Positions 1-15,200 of a stretch of DNA of 64,000 bases are shown in pieces. A program made the translations under genes and the position numbers. The notes below the pieces were generated by a model that did no database searches, was not told the DNA's origin, and saw nothing but the letters and a program-made list of their open reading frames with translations. Each line of letters opens with the position of its first letter. Position 1 is the first letter of the stretch. Origin of the DNA: Casuarius casuarius (Eukaryota; Chordata; Aves; Casuariiformes; Casuariidae); NCBI GenBank assembly GCA_003342895.1, contig PTFA01000313.1, positions 248,001 to 312,000 of the forward strand, given 5' to 3'.

Positions 1-3000
1 CTGCACATTGTATCTTGGGAAAGTGCGTGGCTCTAAAGAAGGATCCCAATTCATACATAATTCTTTGCATCCCTCCAAAAAATAAATTCAACATACACAG
101 GCTCACTAAGGTCAAAATGTGTGACCTCTACTGGCTCAGAAGGGACTTGAGGACCAAAATAACCTTAAGAGCACGAATAGTTGAATAGTTTCCTTGACTT
201 AGCGGACTCACTTCTGTACTTCATGCTGGGTCTTAACACATATTCTTGAACAGGATCTACAGCTCTGAAAATACAGCTGTGGGTAGGATTTGTCAAAAGT
301 ATTCTGCACTGACTGATCCACTGAAGTTTGTGGCAAGAATTCGGTAAAACCACGCTACAGCAGGGAGTCATAACAAGTTGTACATGACATGGCTGTTACT
401 GCCATATTGTCACTTGGGTTCCAAGGCCTTCAATCACACAAGAAATAGGTCATCAGTGCTCATTCTGGCCCAGACTTAAAAGGGGGGGGGGAAAAAAAAA
501 GAAGAAAAATGTCTTCCCAAAGATGACATTTAGAAGCAAATTTGAAGCACAGTCAGGTGGAACAAAATCTTAAAGATTTGTTTGTCATGCCTGCAGGTCT
601 AGTAACACTTTCAAGTTCAGTAAAAGTTATGCAAGACTTGCAACAGATCTAAACAGAGATGGTTTGAAACTGAAAGGTTTGAATCTGGCTTTAAACACCC
701 ACAAGTTTCTGGCTTTAGATTCTAGTCCAAGTACAAGACACCAAATTAATTGGAACTGTACTTAAGTTGCTTTTTTGAGTGCTACATGTGAAACAGGTTT
801 ACTGTTTGTAAGGCAAAATCTCAAGTACGTGCAAAGAACAGGGAGGTGACCTGCAACATGCTAGAGATCTGTTCAGGAGCAGACACCTGGAAAAAATAAG
901 GGAGATAACTGCATACAAGTGAGTAAGCTTGTACGCCCTCTCTAACACTGCCTTCATTGCCCAGGCTCTTGAAGGCAGCCTAGACAGAGAGGAACACCCA
1001 AGAGCAGCTTTGGTTCTGCTACGGACGTACCATTGCTAGTTCCGCTTGTGGTGCAAAAAGCAAGAGAAAGCAGTTATTCTCCTGCAACTGTTAATTCTGC
1101 AATGAAATTAAAAAAGCAGTGAAAGGTTTTAAATAGGCAGTTTTAAATAAAAGCTCATTTTTATCTGATATTTATTATTTAATTTTTGTCTTCCCTGCCT
1201 CCCATACATAGTGAATCCGTATATGGTTCATAGACCAGAAAACAGGTTACCTTTCCCTTATGAAAAGGAACATTGCTATAGGATTTTGTGTTTTCCATGC
1301 TTTCATTCAAAGCAATGATACAAGAATCAGATGCAATAAAAAGCCGTTGCTAAAATATACACTGAAACATGACCCAATATGAAGGAACAATTGCTGCACT
1401 TTGCACACAGTTTGAAAGGGCATTTGGGTTCCTGCTGTCACTACAAGTTGTATTTTGATCACTACAGAACACGATATGCTTGAGATTGCATGCAAGAGCT
1501 GCACACAAGTGCAACACGTGCAATAGCCAGTATTTTTCCTTAGGTCATGCTGGGCAAGAAGTGTCATAGACCCTTTTTTTCTATCTGACTTTAGGCCAAA
1601 CCGTACTCGGAAAGCTGTCATCTGGCCTTTTTGTCCCTGTGATGTATTGCATCAATCTCTCATTTCCCACAAATTGACTTTTAAAGAGCTTCTGTTCATT
1701 TACGTCTGTGTGGTAAGAGATCTGTGTTGCTTTTTTCTCCTCCTCCCCTCCCCGAATAACGAAGAAACATTCCACTGAGAAAAAGTTTTAGCATCAATCA
1801 GATTTCATAACTGATTAGACGGCAGATACTCTGGCTGCATTTGCAATGGGCCTCTTTCAACTGTTTTTGCTTCTAAAATTAGCTCAGCTATTTCCTGAGA
1901 GAAGCCTCAGGATAAAAGCAGAGACGCACGTAACGCAGCACATGTGAGCTGTGTCAGAAAAAACACTGAAAAGTTGACGAGACTATCCAAGAAAACCAAG
2001 ATACTGCTCATCCTTCCTGTCGTCTGTGGGGGCAACACGGAGCCCCACTCCCCTCAGCAGAGCTGGGAGTCCTGTATTTGGAGGAAGACTATGTCTGAGG
2101 CAACAGGAGAAAGCCAGAAACAGACGGCTAAGACAAGACACTGCACATTAACTTCATCCCCTATAGAATCTACATAGTTCCCACCATTATTTACACAAGG
2201 GCTCACGCCCACCTGGTTTGCTGCTGAGCAGCTGACACGCCACCTCTGCAACAGCCGCATTTACGTTTGCTAGAGAGGCCCTGGGCGGGATACTGCAGCC
2301 ATCTGAAAGGCAAAGGGCATAATCCATAAAAATGCTTCCCGCCCTCATGAATCAGCTGATGCTCTACCCACTTTTCAGGAGCTGACTTCACCCAGTTTAC
2401 TCAGTTCTGTGAAATCCTGTAGAGCGAATTTTGGAAAAAATTTCCAATACCTGCTTCACAAGTAACGCTTCTGCGTCAGTCTCTGCAGGCTCTTATTTGT
2501 CCTCTTTACACCGGTTAAAATCCTTCTGACTGTACGAGAAAGATTAGACCCTGATAAAAATAGGGAACAATTACTTGTCTAAAACAGATACATTTTCTCC
2601 CTTTGCTCAGGTTTGCTTTCTCCCACAAGACAGCTTGTATTATGAAATACAAGCAAAACATTTGCTTCAGGTCACGGTGCAGTCACTCACATGCAGGATA
2701 GTCAACACAAGCCATTTCCTTTTAAAATGAGGAAGCGATAAAGCCACGTCGTGTTGCGAACAGCTCTGGAAGGGCTGGCTACGAATGCACACTCTGTACA
2801 TTTTTGAATTAGATGCGGTTTCCTCCATCTACGCCAATGACTTGTTAGGAGTGGAAGAGTAGGACACTGTGACAGCTTCTGAAGCTCTGCCTTCCCAGGA
2901 CTTGAAAAAAATAAAATTAAGAAAAGAGAGGAAAAGAGAGAGGGTGGCAGCAATTAAGTTGTAACAGAATGGGCTAATAAAACTTCAGATATTATCCCTC

Positions 3001-6000
3001 TGGCATTTTATGCTTCTGAGCATATCATAAAAATGACAGAGCAGGAATTAGGTACATTGTACCTAAGGCATGCTTAATAAAGATAAGCATACAGTTTCTG
3101 TACCTAATGTATACTGTATAAAGAAAAGAGATTCCCATAACTGAATGAAGCCAGTTTTAAAAATCAGATACAGTGTAGGTTCCTAGGGAACTCAAACTGC
3201 TTGCTCTGTCAATCCTGAGCATCCCTTGGAAGCAGGATAACTTGCCAATACTCTAAGTAGTAGCTTCAGATTTTTAGACAAAGGTTGAGATGAGAGGCAC
3301 AGGCAGGAGATACCTTCTTGTTTAACGTGTCTCTTCTTTCTCACGTCTCTACAGCATAGCTAAAGACTGAGCTTTAACTTCCAGGATTTTCTTCTGATCC
3401 GAATTAAGAGGAGAATAAGAAGAGGAAGCAATCTCTTTGCAGTTGCTGTCATCATGTCTATATGCCTGAAGTATAAATTATGCAAACTAACATTGATTTG
3501 TAGGCACACTAGTAACTGTTTAAAAATCACTCTCATTTAAAAATACAGGTAGGAATATGAAATAATGATACACTGTCAGAACTGTTCTTCCTCTTCTTCT
3601 GGCTGAATTTGATGCAAAATGACACAGAAGATAAAAATCCAACAGATACTATAGTATTTTGTCTTCATAAACTTCATTAGATTCTATTCTAGCAATTACA
3701 TAAATAAATGGGAACTAGAACTGCTGTAAACTGATTTAGTGTCACTGAGTTCAGTGGCACTAAGCTAGCACTGAACCACCAGCTAGAGTCCATAGGCTCC
3801 TTTTGAGCGCACCTCTTCAAATTAGACTTAAAAAATATATATTTTTTGAATCTTATTTTCAGATGGGGGCTAAGTAATACTCCTAAATCAAACTATTGTA
3901 TAGATGGAGGACTAAGATCAAATTCTTCTGCTGAAATGAAATAAAAATCAGATGTTCTCACGAATGGCTTTTCAGCATATGCAGTAAGGATTAAGGGAGC
4001 AAGAACCTCCGTTTTGGCCATGACATCCTTATCTCGTGCCCTCATGGCTAAATTTTGTTTCAAATTAGACTATAGCTCTAGGGTGCATGCTAGCGTGAAG
4101 TCTACCAAAGGTGTTTGAAAGCCTTCTTAGCTCTCCAACTCCCTGGGCTGAACTTCAGAAAGTGAATGCCATTTTGCACAGGAAACTATGACAAAATACC
4201 CTACACCCCATTCATTCCCATACAAATAGGATATCGCATTTGACATTCCACTAAACAAATAAAGACATTAGCTTGTTGGAAAGGGCTATGAAATAATAAA
4301 AGTTCTTCATGTTTGTTGGGAATACAAGTGCCCAAAACCATGATGGACATTGATAAGTTTAATGTAGTAACTGAAAAACATTCTTAAGAATGACAGTGGA
4401 TATCTTATCTTCTAGTGGAATCCACACAATTTTTTTTCAAAGGGGGAAAACAACCTTTCATAACAGAAAACATATCAAAACAACAGCATTATTTGTGTAG
4501 GATTTTGAGCTCAACTACAGGTTGTTGGAAAAAAAATGCATCAAAATGCTTGCTGAAATACCAATTATAGAAGGAAGTTTGCCTAAAATTGCCAATCTGT
4601 GTAAAAAGAGTAACAATTAATTAAGAATATGAAATGCCACATGACTGCTCATGAAGGCCACTTATAATTCTCCAAATACAAAACATGTAGACAAAATTCA
4701 TAAAAACCTAAGCAAAACAATAAAAACAAGAAGTCATTAGATGCAAGTCTGGACGAAAAACGGATGGTTGTTACAATTTGGTTTTGGTCCTGTCAACAAC
4801 TTGGTGTTTAAAATATGGGAATGACTGCTTGCTTTAGTAATCAGTAACGGCCAAGGACTTGATGAAAGATGAAGATGCAAATAAAACAGATCATAAGAGA
4901 AGTGATGAAACTAAATGAGCACCAGTTTCCTTATTTAAGGAATTTCCAAAATATTGTATAACTGCGATTTCAGTCTAATTGATTTAATATTAACTTTTAG
5001 GAGCTTGTGTTTAATTTAATGTACGCTCTTACCCAGTTAACATAAGACTTATCTACATCAGAAAGACTATTGCCAGAGACTGCCTTGCAATGATTTGTTC
5101 AAATTGTCGTAAAAAGTTAATTTTTCTTTGCAGGCTTAAAGCCAAACCATGTTAAGCTCTGAAAATTATAGCCCAGTTGTAAACACAATTCAGTCAGGTC
5201 TAGCCTAATCTGACCTCCTGCTAAAAGAGCACAGAACAACACGTTACAGCACCAGACTCGAGGAACTGTGTGTAATAACCAGAACCAAGAACCCACTAGA
5301 GACTGAGCAGTAATTTAGGGTCATCCCTAGATTACATAGACCCCATCATTTGTTGATGGGCTGTGCACATGGTTTCCTCTGCCTGCTGTTAATGCAAAGA
5401 CACAGTTTCAGAAGTAGCATATCACATCCTTTACTCATTGACAGAGGAGACATCCTAAGCAGCAGAGGGCAAGGATTTCCACAGAAACTTAAGATCCCAC
5501 TCTAATCCAACTCTACCTGAGTATTTCAGCCTGTAACTTTTAGTCAAATAGCCTCTAAACGTCAGTGAGGTGCTGTTCACTATCGCAGTACAGAGGGAGA
5601 ATTTAGACAGTATCTAAGACTGCCAGGAAGGGGGAGACAGCCAAAGTGACCTATAGCAAATGCTAAAGGCAATGGTATCTTAAATCCTCTTCCTCCCTGC
5701 CCCGCAAGCCCAGGATACTAAGCTCACGAGCATCACGTGGGGTTGCGACTTTGTGCGCACACAGACTGGCATGGAAAGCTTTCTGAACACCTTACTACAG
5801 CCTTGTTTGCAAAGGAAGAACAGCATTTACACTTCTCTTTTAAATGTGTGCAGAGGAAAAAGAAGTGGTGATAGTATTTACCTGCTCCATTATAACCTTG
5901 TGGTTAAGGCATTCTCCAAGGAAGAAACCAGAAATCCTCTCCTTTTCCCACAGCCAGGCCATTGGAGGTAGGATTACAGGAGGAGCAGGCATACCTCAAT

Positions 6001-8913
6001 CCATCTGGACTAAGTAGGTAAGAACACATTATAAACACAGTAACACCATCCACTCTGGCAAGTAGCAGATGACCTTCCTATACCAGTCTTAGTTGGCAGC
6101 ATTTCTTAAAGTTTTTACCCTAACCTGAATAAATTTATCTTATGTTTGTGTTACTCATCCTGTAACAAACTTAGGCTATGTAGACAGAGCCTAAAAACCA
6201 CGAAGAGCAAATAGCTAGAGAGAACCCCATACCATCAGCTCTGTTTTCTCAGAGCAGAGGACAGGGTATTTGTTTAGGACTGGGTATTTTGAAGACACTT
6301 GAGTCAGAAATGTCTTCACAGAGGATGATATCTAGACTTGTTGCTCCCCCTATCTGGCTTGTACAGAAAGAAGAGTCTCAGCTCTGTCACAGGCTCATCC
6401 TCCCCAGCTCCTGGCATGTGTTATCTTTGGAAAAATGAACATCCCACCTGACTGGCTTCCCCTCATCGGTGTCACAAGCCTTTCCGGGGTCCCACATGTC
6501 AAAAAGCATTAGGGCTAGGATGTGGTCTGAAAGGAAAAAAAAAAAAAAGAATCAGCCAATAAGTCTAACCTGCATCTTTTGACACTAACTGTAGCTCCCA
6601 AATGGAGTGTGTGTCCAACCTTGACTTAGTCTTGTAAATTGTATCACGAGATTAAAGAAAAATTAGACTCTTTGGTAAATCCTGAGGTAGTTTTTACAGC
6701 AAAGCAAATACAAGGACAAACCTAGTTACTGTTTATTCTTTATTAACTCTGTATGTCCTAACCAGACGTTTTATGTCTCACAACCAAAAGTAAAAATATA
6801 CCTTAAGATACAAACACCGCCAATATTTTCAAAGTCCATTGAGGAAGCTGGACAAAAAGAGATTAAACTATTATGGGGGAGGGGGGAAACCTTTGCCTCC
6901 CATTTCTATATAGAAGTCAAAGAAATGAGATTTTCAAGTTTAAAAATCAATTACTGAACTCTTTATCCTCAAAGATAAACAACGTGAAAGCATACGTTAG
7001 GACTGGATTAATTAATTAGTACTTCAGGCAAAGCAGACTATTTTAGTAGCTTGTAATTGTGAAATAACCTTTGCATCTATAAGTATCAATCAATTTTCCA
7101 CTTTTCTTCAAGTTAGTTCTACAATGAACTTGTGAAAATTGATATATTTTGCTTGATCATTTTGGAAAAAAAATAACTCAGGCAAAGAATTTCAAGAATA
7201 ATAAAGGATAAAGAAAAGTTTAGGTAAAAACGAAGAACAGGAACATGACATGCTTTTTTTTTTTTTTTTTTTTTTAAATTAAAAACCTAGTGCAATATTA
7301 TTTCATATGAAATTGCTTATTACATGTATCTGACAGCTTTTTTAAAAAAAAACCTTCAATAATTCAGCACATGGTTTAGAGGAAAGAAATGGTGACCTTA
7401 AACACAGAGCTCCTGGCAAGTTGGTAAATACGCAAAAGAACAGTAAAGCATGAAAATTTATAAATAACAGACAAAGAACAATATGAACTAAAGCCCAGTC
7501 TAAATTAAACATCTCATTTTTAACTCAACACTCTTAGAAATGTTCTGAACTTAGTTTTACTTAAAGCATGAAAGAAACATTGTAGGTATTTCTTATCTAC
7601 TGCAGTTACACACTAGGAGCTCACAGATAAAAACTGTCAGAAATACAGCAAGTAGTTACCCAAAGGCAGTGACTGATCAAGCGCATAAGTTATATATGCA
7701 GACTTAAGCCTTACTACATGCCTACACAAATTATTTATGCGAGAAATCTCTTTGACTTCAGTAGGACTCTTCGTATCCACATAAATATTTGCAGAACAGG
7801 GATCAGGCAAATGCTGGGAAACAAATCCTCTTCCACTAAGAGGAGACAGTTGCAAATAGGTTGTGACAAAATCTACGAAAGTTGTGATGTTCTTGGGTTA
7901 GCCCCACTGTTAATCACAACATTTTCACAACGCAGAGGATAACCAACAATGTTCTCAAGTGGGTATTTGAGACCTAAGTCCAAAACTAATTAAAACATAA
8001 AACCATAGCCAATTAAAATGGCTCATCTTTAAAAACCATAAGGCCACACCAGCTTTTCTCAGCAGTGGAATGGCTGATGCATCTGACATACTGTCTTATT
8101 TTCCTATTAAATATTTTTATTTTCTCCAGTGAAGAAGTATACTCCATTTGAAAGTGTGATTTCAACATAAAGGATTTTATACAGGCAAACAAAGTTTCCA
8201 TGTCAGAACAGAGATCAGGACTTTAGCTGAGTCACAGTAAATATTACTACCTTTAGATCTAGGCTTTTGCCATACAGCAAGGAACTATATTTGCTAAGAT
8301 AGGAGGACAGTAAATTCAGGCTGCCTAAAATAGAAGTTGAAAGCATACAATGCACCAATGCGTCAGCTCTAAGAACAGTCATTAAGATTTTACAGCAGAT
8401 ATGACCTATGAACTTTAACTCCTACTTTATTTGCTGTACATTGTGTTGTGTATGCAATAAACCATGTGGTAGATAGTTTGTTTCACTGCAGAGCTAAATT
8501 CAATAAATTCTATCATCAACAGCAGGGATACATGAATGGTTTTGCCTATCTCTGTGTATCTCCAGTTGCTAGCTACAGTATGGACATAGATGGAAAAGAA
8601 AATTAGATAACCCGGTATTACACAGCAGAAAAGCAGACATCCAGAACAGTTCAAAAGCTTCTGATGAAAAATAATGATGACTGAGACGTTAATGTTAATG
8701 GCAATTGGTGCACGAGCTGTAAGAGTAAGGAGCAATTCTTCTTTGCTTACAGCACACAAACAGGGTTCTTAACGTTTCTTGCTCTCCCGACGCACAACCA
8801 AAGCGTATTTTCAAGCACTGCTCCCATCTGCATTAAGAACTCCCCCAAATCCCCTACATTTCCGGTGACAAAAGTCCAAGGACGTTTTCTTTTATGACAC
8901 TAACTTGCCTGTC
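1..8913. other. intergenic DNA, no gene supported
   Basis: AT-rich sequence with frequent stops in all frames on both strands. The few open frames of 60-110 codons have no recognisable family signature, and none links to another by plausible splice sites. It contains homopolymer runs (a G run followed by an A run near 482-499, an A run near 6536-6548, a T22 run near 7254-7275) and a small palindrome near 3049-3067. I see no promoter-like CpG cluster. In other vertebrates this side of UCHL5 faces the RGS2 cluster across a long gene-poor interval. Confidence 0.6.
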
Positions 8914-8919
8914 TTTATT
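8914..8919 (-). terminator. polyadenylation signal AATAAA for the unrecognised gene
   Basis: TTTATT on the plus strand reads AATAAA on the minus strand, about 140 bases downstream of the TAA at 9063-9061. The spacing fits a short 3' UTR. The hexamer is common in AT-rich DNA, so it only adds modest support to the gene model. Confidence 0.4.
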
Positions 8920-9060
8920 GCGTATCAAGGTTGGACTCCGCGGAAAGAACCACAGCAAACTTAGGATGCAATTATCCTGATGCAAATACTGCATGAATAC
9001 TACTACAAAAACACAGCTCAATCTAACATGAAAAACAAGTAGCTCTCGCATTGTATAAAT

Positions 9061-9267
9061 TTACTTCTGGAGTCCTTTTCGCTTTGGCAGATGCTGCCGA
9101 ACAGTTCTCTGTGTGATCAAAAAGGCCACTCGTCTTGTTTTTCCAGCCCGAGTGCTCTTTGTGGGTATTGAGCTCCATTTTTCAGCTCTGTTCCCAGAGT
9201 TTTCCATAAACGCTTCAAGGAGCTTCAATTCCAGAGTCATCATGTATACAAGCCCTGCTAACTCTTC
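9061..9267 (-). CDS. terminal exon of the unrecognised gene
   Basis: 68 codons plus TAA, starting in phase 0 after a pyrimidine-rich acceptor. The first 20 residues are a hydrophobic helix-like segment. The remainder is polar and strongly basic (TRAGKTRRVAFLITQRTVRQ), a composition suited to nucleic-acid or acidic-partner binding, though that is only inference. The stop is followed by an AATAAA at 8919-8914 on the minus strand, so exon, stop and polyadenylation signal are in the expected order. Confidence 0.5.
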   Translation of the reverse strand, partial: EELAGLVYMMTLELKLLEAFMENSGNRAEKWSSIPTKSTRAGKTRRVAFLITQRTVRQHLPKRKGLQK

Positions 9268-12200
9268 CTTAAGGCAGGAGACCATCCAACTTGTGTGGTG
9301 CACTCTGCCATATCAATTACACCTGGCTTCCTTTTGGGTGGTCAGAACTATTACCATTTTTGGTATCCTGAGCCTATGATGAGCTCTAGGCACACTTAGT
9401 CAGAGCTCTGTTAAGTAACCCAAACAATACTGTTAATAAGGTTTTGTGGCTTCAAACTGTTAACAGATGGCACAGCGTGCAGCTTCAAGTGATTCACGAA
9501 ATACAAAAGGGATAACAATCTACCGAGTGTCTCATCCCACTTCAAAGCACCAAACCAGAACTCCAGCTACACAGCATTCGGATATTGCTGCATCATTTCC
9601 AGGGAAAACAAAACAAGTTTCTTCCCTCCTTCCCTCACACAAACACTACTGGGGCCAGGCTTCCAAAACCAAACAGAGAGACTGCAGTGCCCGATTTGGA
9701 TAAATCAAAAAATATTTCTAAAAATGGTCAACCAACCATTCTGTTCCCGCTTTGACTTCTGTATTTCTATCCCATTATGAAATTACAGTTAAAATTTTTT
9801 TTTTTCAAATATAATACAAAACAACACTGGCAATTCGTATCCCATTTAGTAACTGAAAAGCACATGAGAAAAACATGGAATTAGATTTTCCACAATATTA
9901 AAGGGGTTTGAGCATGTAAAGGAGATGCACAGTATATCTACATAACATACTATTGCCATTATATTATTAGGAGTTTGATTTGAATGTTTTGTTCTCAGGA
10001 TCCTTTCTCTATGACAGCTGTTGAGGATTGTTTTCATATTTAGGATATGCTGCTACATCTTGGGATTGCTGGCTAGGTAGAGGGTGGAAGCTAGAAAAAG
10101 CAGTATCTGCAGTACAATGTAAGTATCTCAAAGTATCTCTAGAGTCACTTAATCTAATTGAATTGACCAGTGACTGAAGCAAAAGTAGTATGGCACCAAG
10201 TGAAGCAAGACGACACTAAGACTGAAGCCTGGGAAGATACTAAGCTCCAGAGAGTCAGTACAACTTGGTGATTGCTAGCTAAAAACAGCTAACAGCAGTA
10301 GGAATCAAAATATTAAGAAACAGAGGATATTAAGAATCAGCTGAAGCTGGCAGAGGCTCTTTTCTGAACGACGCATTAAGCGCAAGAGACTCAGGAATCC
10401 TCAGAACTTCAAGCCTGCCATTAAAACCGAAAAAAAAGGGGGAGGAGGGAAGGGAATTTTTTTTAAACATGGAATATGGAGACTACGTTTTCCATCTTCA
10501 TTTGTCATGTTTGTCCACATTGGTTGTGCGACATCAAAGGCAAGCCAAATGTATTAATTTAAGTATATGTAATAAAATTAATTCGAAGTAAAAATATAAA
10601 ATATCCTTCTTAGGTAAGTTGAAGCTTAAAGCAGAGACTAAAATTCTACATTTAAACTTTGTTCCCTTGACTTTTTTCTCCTTAGTTGTAAGATTTAATT
10701 CTCAGATAACTTTGGTTATGAAATTTGCCACATGCATAACAGTAGTTTCTTACCTAAAACGCTTCCTACAACCATACAAGCATAATGATTCTGAGGCATA
10801 AGAATAGCTTTTGTCACACTGCAAAATAAATGAAATTCTGCTCCCTTTCATTGAGGCTTTCTTTTCAATTGGCCTCACTTATTTACTTTAGTACTTCCCA
10901 TTGTTTTAATTGATCAAACTTGGGGATGACATTGTCTAAGTATTTAACATTCATTCTGATCAGTAATTTCTAACGTAATACTTACAAGAGCTTTCATAAC
11001 GACTAGTATACCTTCAGTTAAGCAACGACTGAACAGATTCCCTACAGAACCAAAATTCCTAGTTATTTTCATTGTATATCTCTGTGCATTTTGTAGTGGG
11101 AGAAAGACCATTTTACGTCTAATCAGTGATGTATTAAGAGTCACAAGAAGTGAATCAAATGCAGTGGAAAGTGAATCACATACTATAGTGTTATCCATTG
11201 CTACTTCCTCAGGCAAAATTTCTTGCTGCTGACGGAATTCACTGATGTTTTCATGGTCCTGTCCGACTCTTACACGTTTCAAGCATACTAAGAGGTTTGG
11301 TTCTTTCATAACCTAACATCATAAACTTAATAGAAACCACTGCAACAAGCGCTAACAGAATTAACTTTTTTAGAAACAAACTGTAAATCATTCATGTAAC
11401 AGCATGCTTCAGACCAGGAGCTGTTTTACGTAAAACTAAAGAATGAATTTCTAAGAGTCAGAGCAAAAGGCCATGTTCAATGTTTGCTAGACTAAAACCC
11501 ATTTCATAAGATGTTCAATGTTGCAGAAAAATGCAAAGTAAAGTACTAAGAAGAGGTTGTATATATTCAGAAGTTACTGGAAGAGACAGTATAGCAAAAC
11601 AAGTGTATGGGTCTAACCACATCTAAAAGGCATAAGCAGGACACTTGTCTTCTATAGAAAAGATTAATGAGTACTATAGGGATTAGCATTTGTAAACATT
11701 ACTTCAGATCGGTCAAGTGTATTGCGTAGATCTTTCATTTACTTTCTGCAAAAAAGCCTGTCTAAATCAAATGTTTGCTTCAAAAATATGTAAGGAAATT
11801 CAGACACCAGATCTCATATAAATATATATGCACATATGAAAAGCCTGCACAGTCATTCAGAAGCGCTGTGTATTGAACTGAAAGCTCATCCTAGCAGCCC
11901 TAAAGATGAACAACCCTCCTCTCCCCCAGAACAGCCTGCATCAAAAGACTTCACTAGCAACTTTGCAGTCTGATTGTCATGTAATTACTGCTGATTTCCT
12001 GATCACGGAGGAAAGTATTTCATCCAATTTTCTTCCCTTCTTCTGCAAAAAGAAAAAATAAACAGACAACCCACAATTTCTACACTGATTCTTTCTTAGG
12101 CTTTCCCATTATTATTCCCTATTTGTTTTTTTCCCATCTTAGTTCCAATCTCCCACCATCTCCCTTGCCAGAACCAAGAAATGCTACACAACTTTGACTT

Positions 12201-15200
12201 TCATCCCCTTTTTCCAAGGCAATGTCTGAGGCAGAGAGAATGAGAGAGAAACACTTTTCAAATTTCTTTGGCCGAGATACCAGGTTATGAAGCTGGAAAT
12301 GGTGAGATCCAGCAGGACTACTGCACAGTCTGGTATACACTTCAAGTCCATCATACAGGCATTTGGTGTACCAGCCTTTTCTACAGGAGAGGGAGTTTGA
12401 ACAGGAATAATTCCACTTCCAAGAAACAGGAAAACTTCTCTGTTTTCATATGAGAGCAACCGAGTTACTATACTGATCACTGCATGCACATGCATACACA
12501 TGTATGCTCACTCATGTTCTTAGGACTAATAAGTGACTTCATGCTTCAAGGCATAAAAACAGAACTTCAAAAGGCATTCTTTATGTAAAACACTAACAGA
12601 ATCCAAATTGTCTTAATGGGGATTACAGTAAGTCTTTAGTTATTTAAAATGAGTTATTGAACAGTATGCATTATAAGCCCATAGAACATTTCAAGATCTT
12701 ACCAGTAGATACTTGACCCTTAAAGGTGGGAAGTGGGAGAGACTTTCTTTACAGTAATGAAAATTTTCAAATGTTTCACCACGCCCTTATGCATCACTAC
12801 CTGCTTTCTGAAGAATACCACCAAAAAGGACTAACCTTAGCTCAGTAAGGCCACATATGGAAAGCATCCTCCTTCTGACTTGTGAATATGCAGAAAACCT
12901 GGACTAGTAACTCAGTACATTCCACCGGGGGACTGTTTGCTTTTATAGCCTTGTTAAACTGCTTGGATGAAATGCCACAGAAGGAGTTGCACAGAACTAC
13001 TACTTCTCAATGTGTTTCCACGGCACACGTAACGCTGCACAGAGACATAGATATTACTTCTGGACAATGAGTCTCAGGTATCTCGGATAGCACAGTTTTG
13101 TGGTCCTTTGTCCTCCATTTCTCAGCAGTGTGAAACCTCCCTCCGGATAAGGTTTTCCCCCATCATCTGCCAGGGACACAAAAGTTCTCATCAGTGTGTA
13201 GACAAAATTAAGTAATGATCTCTACGAGTTCCTGTCAAATGGGATAGTAATTCCTGTCAACATTTAATTGCTTCTAATAAGTCTTTCTTCTCCGTAGTCA
13301 AGCAGGTAAGGCACTGAGACAGAAAGATTAAAAAAAAAAAAAAAGTAAATTTGTTGTCTGTTTAGGGAAAGAACCTCAAACAAATACATCTCTGGAGATG
13401 TCAGTTGAAATGTATGTTAACCTTCCCTTTAGAAAAAGGCAATTTTGGAATTAAAAAAAAAAAAAAAAAAGTAAATCTCTCTCTCTCTCTCTTTTTACCA
13501 GACAATTAGAGACAGGTATACATGCAAAAATTCAAAGGACGGGAAAATTGATACACCTTCTTATGCTGGTAACTTTCAGTGGTACAAATACTTTCTAAAC
13601 TGAGGAAACAGTAGTATGGAGGAAGACAGGAGTCACTTAACCTGCAGCATATAAATATACTTCTTCCCACCCTGCAACTTCAAGTTAAAAGATGAACATA
13701 AATGCTTTAGTCATCACCAGGACTATCATAACTACTCATGTTTCCCTTTTCCCTCTATCACTAAAATGCTGCCAGGATTAAAGCCACATTCAGTTTGGCT
13801 ATTTATACCTTTCTGATATGACTCACAGCCATATATAACTCCTAAAAACATATACTTGACACTTCATCTAGACAGCAAATCCCTGCTTCCATATTATGTA
13901 AGTGAGGATATGTAGCTGGACATCAGGATGACATTTAAGAGCTGGAAGAGGGGAAAAATAAATGAAAGAGGCTGAAGAAACTTCACTTTTAAATTTCTTT
14001 TTCCCTTAAAACCAAACTGCATTTCCAGCAGTGATTTAAAAATTTCTAGTTATGTTTAAATTACCTCCTAGTGCTAACAACTGAAACAGGGAAGCAACAC
14101 GTATTTCATACTTAGACTTTAAACTAACTATTGAGCATGAAACTTCCTGAAATGCCCTGCAGATATCCAAGGGACTGAGAAATGACCAACGAATTACTGA
14201 AAAAATAAGAAATGGAATGAGAAAGAAGCAGTACAAGAAAGAGCTCATAATATTCTCTTCTGCTCTTGGAAAATACTTTTTCTATCGAAAAACAAAAGCA
14301 CATAAGCCATAATGCTATTTTATTTTTTGAAAGGCACCACATAGTAACTGCAATAAGCCAAGCCAAGATGTGTACTGACCATCAGAAGGTTACTTTAAAT
14401 AGTATCAGTGGAATAATGCATGCATGTTGCATTTCCTCTAGGCTAACTCTTTGCTTTTCCATTAAGAGCAAAAGCACAATAGCATAATAACAATAATAAT
14501 AATAATAGCTTAATAAACTTGACAGGAACATTGAACCACAAACTGTTTGGTCTTACCAAGTATAATACTGTCCATTAATGACAGGATAGGGAAATTGGAT
14601 TTGTTAATATAAAAGCATCTCTGGGCATTTGCTGTAAAGAAGTGGAACTCATCTACATACTTGTGCATACATTCATAGAAAGTGTTTCTAATAAAAGGAA
14701 CTACTAGGTGTTAAAAAAAATTCTGATTTTTTTTTTCTGAGAAATGTTTTGTGGGTGTTTTATGTCCTTTTTTGTTAAAAGTGGGATACAGCAGCTAATT
14801 TGCTACCAGACTGCCATCAATAACATTAGCTGAAATTAATAAAAATATTGGCTTAAACCCACACTTTATTTTTCATTCACTGAACTGTAAATATCAGGTT
14901 CTGATAAAGTTGCACAAGATTGCTTAGTTATCGTCAGAGATGTATCTCTGGCAATTAGCAATGTATAGTTAAAAAAAAGAAGTCAAATATTAACATGATC
15001 TTCAATTGGTGTAACTAAAGCATAAACAAACTGTACAAAATATGGAAAATACGTATCATAGCAAAACATTTTCATCAGCAGACTTGGAAAGTTCCTTCAA
15101 TATAATTAACCCTATTAGATCTTATTAGTAGAGGGAAGTGAGATTATCCAGATCAGACAAGAAGGCTCCACGGCAAAACTGTTTTTTACAACACTTGTGA

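Noticed and set aside
8427..8759. 110-codon minus-strand open frame downstream of the candidate gene
   Set aside because: Composition is typical of AT-rich chance frames (Ile/Ser/Cys-rich), no splice partner, and it lies beyond the AATAAA at 8914-8919.
12119..12501. Coding-like open frames on the minus strand near 12.3 kb, with a strong acceptor (CTCCCTCTCCTGTAG)
   Set aside because: Two overlapping frames look plausible and the phases do not fit cleanly between the exons at 14065 and 11287. It may be an alternative exon but is unsupported.
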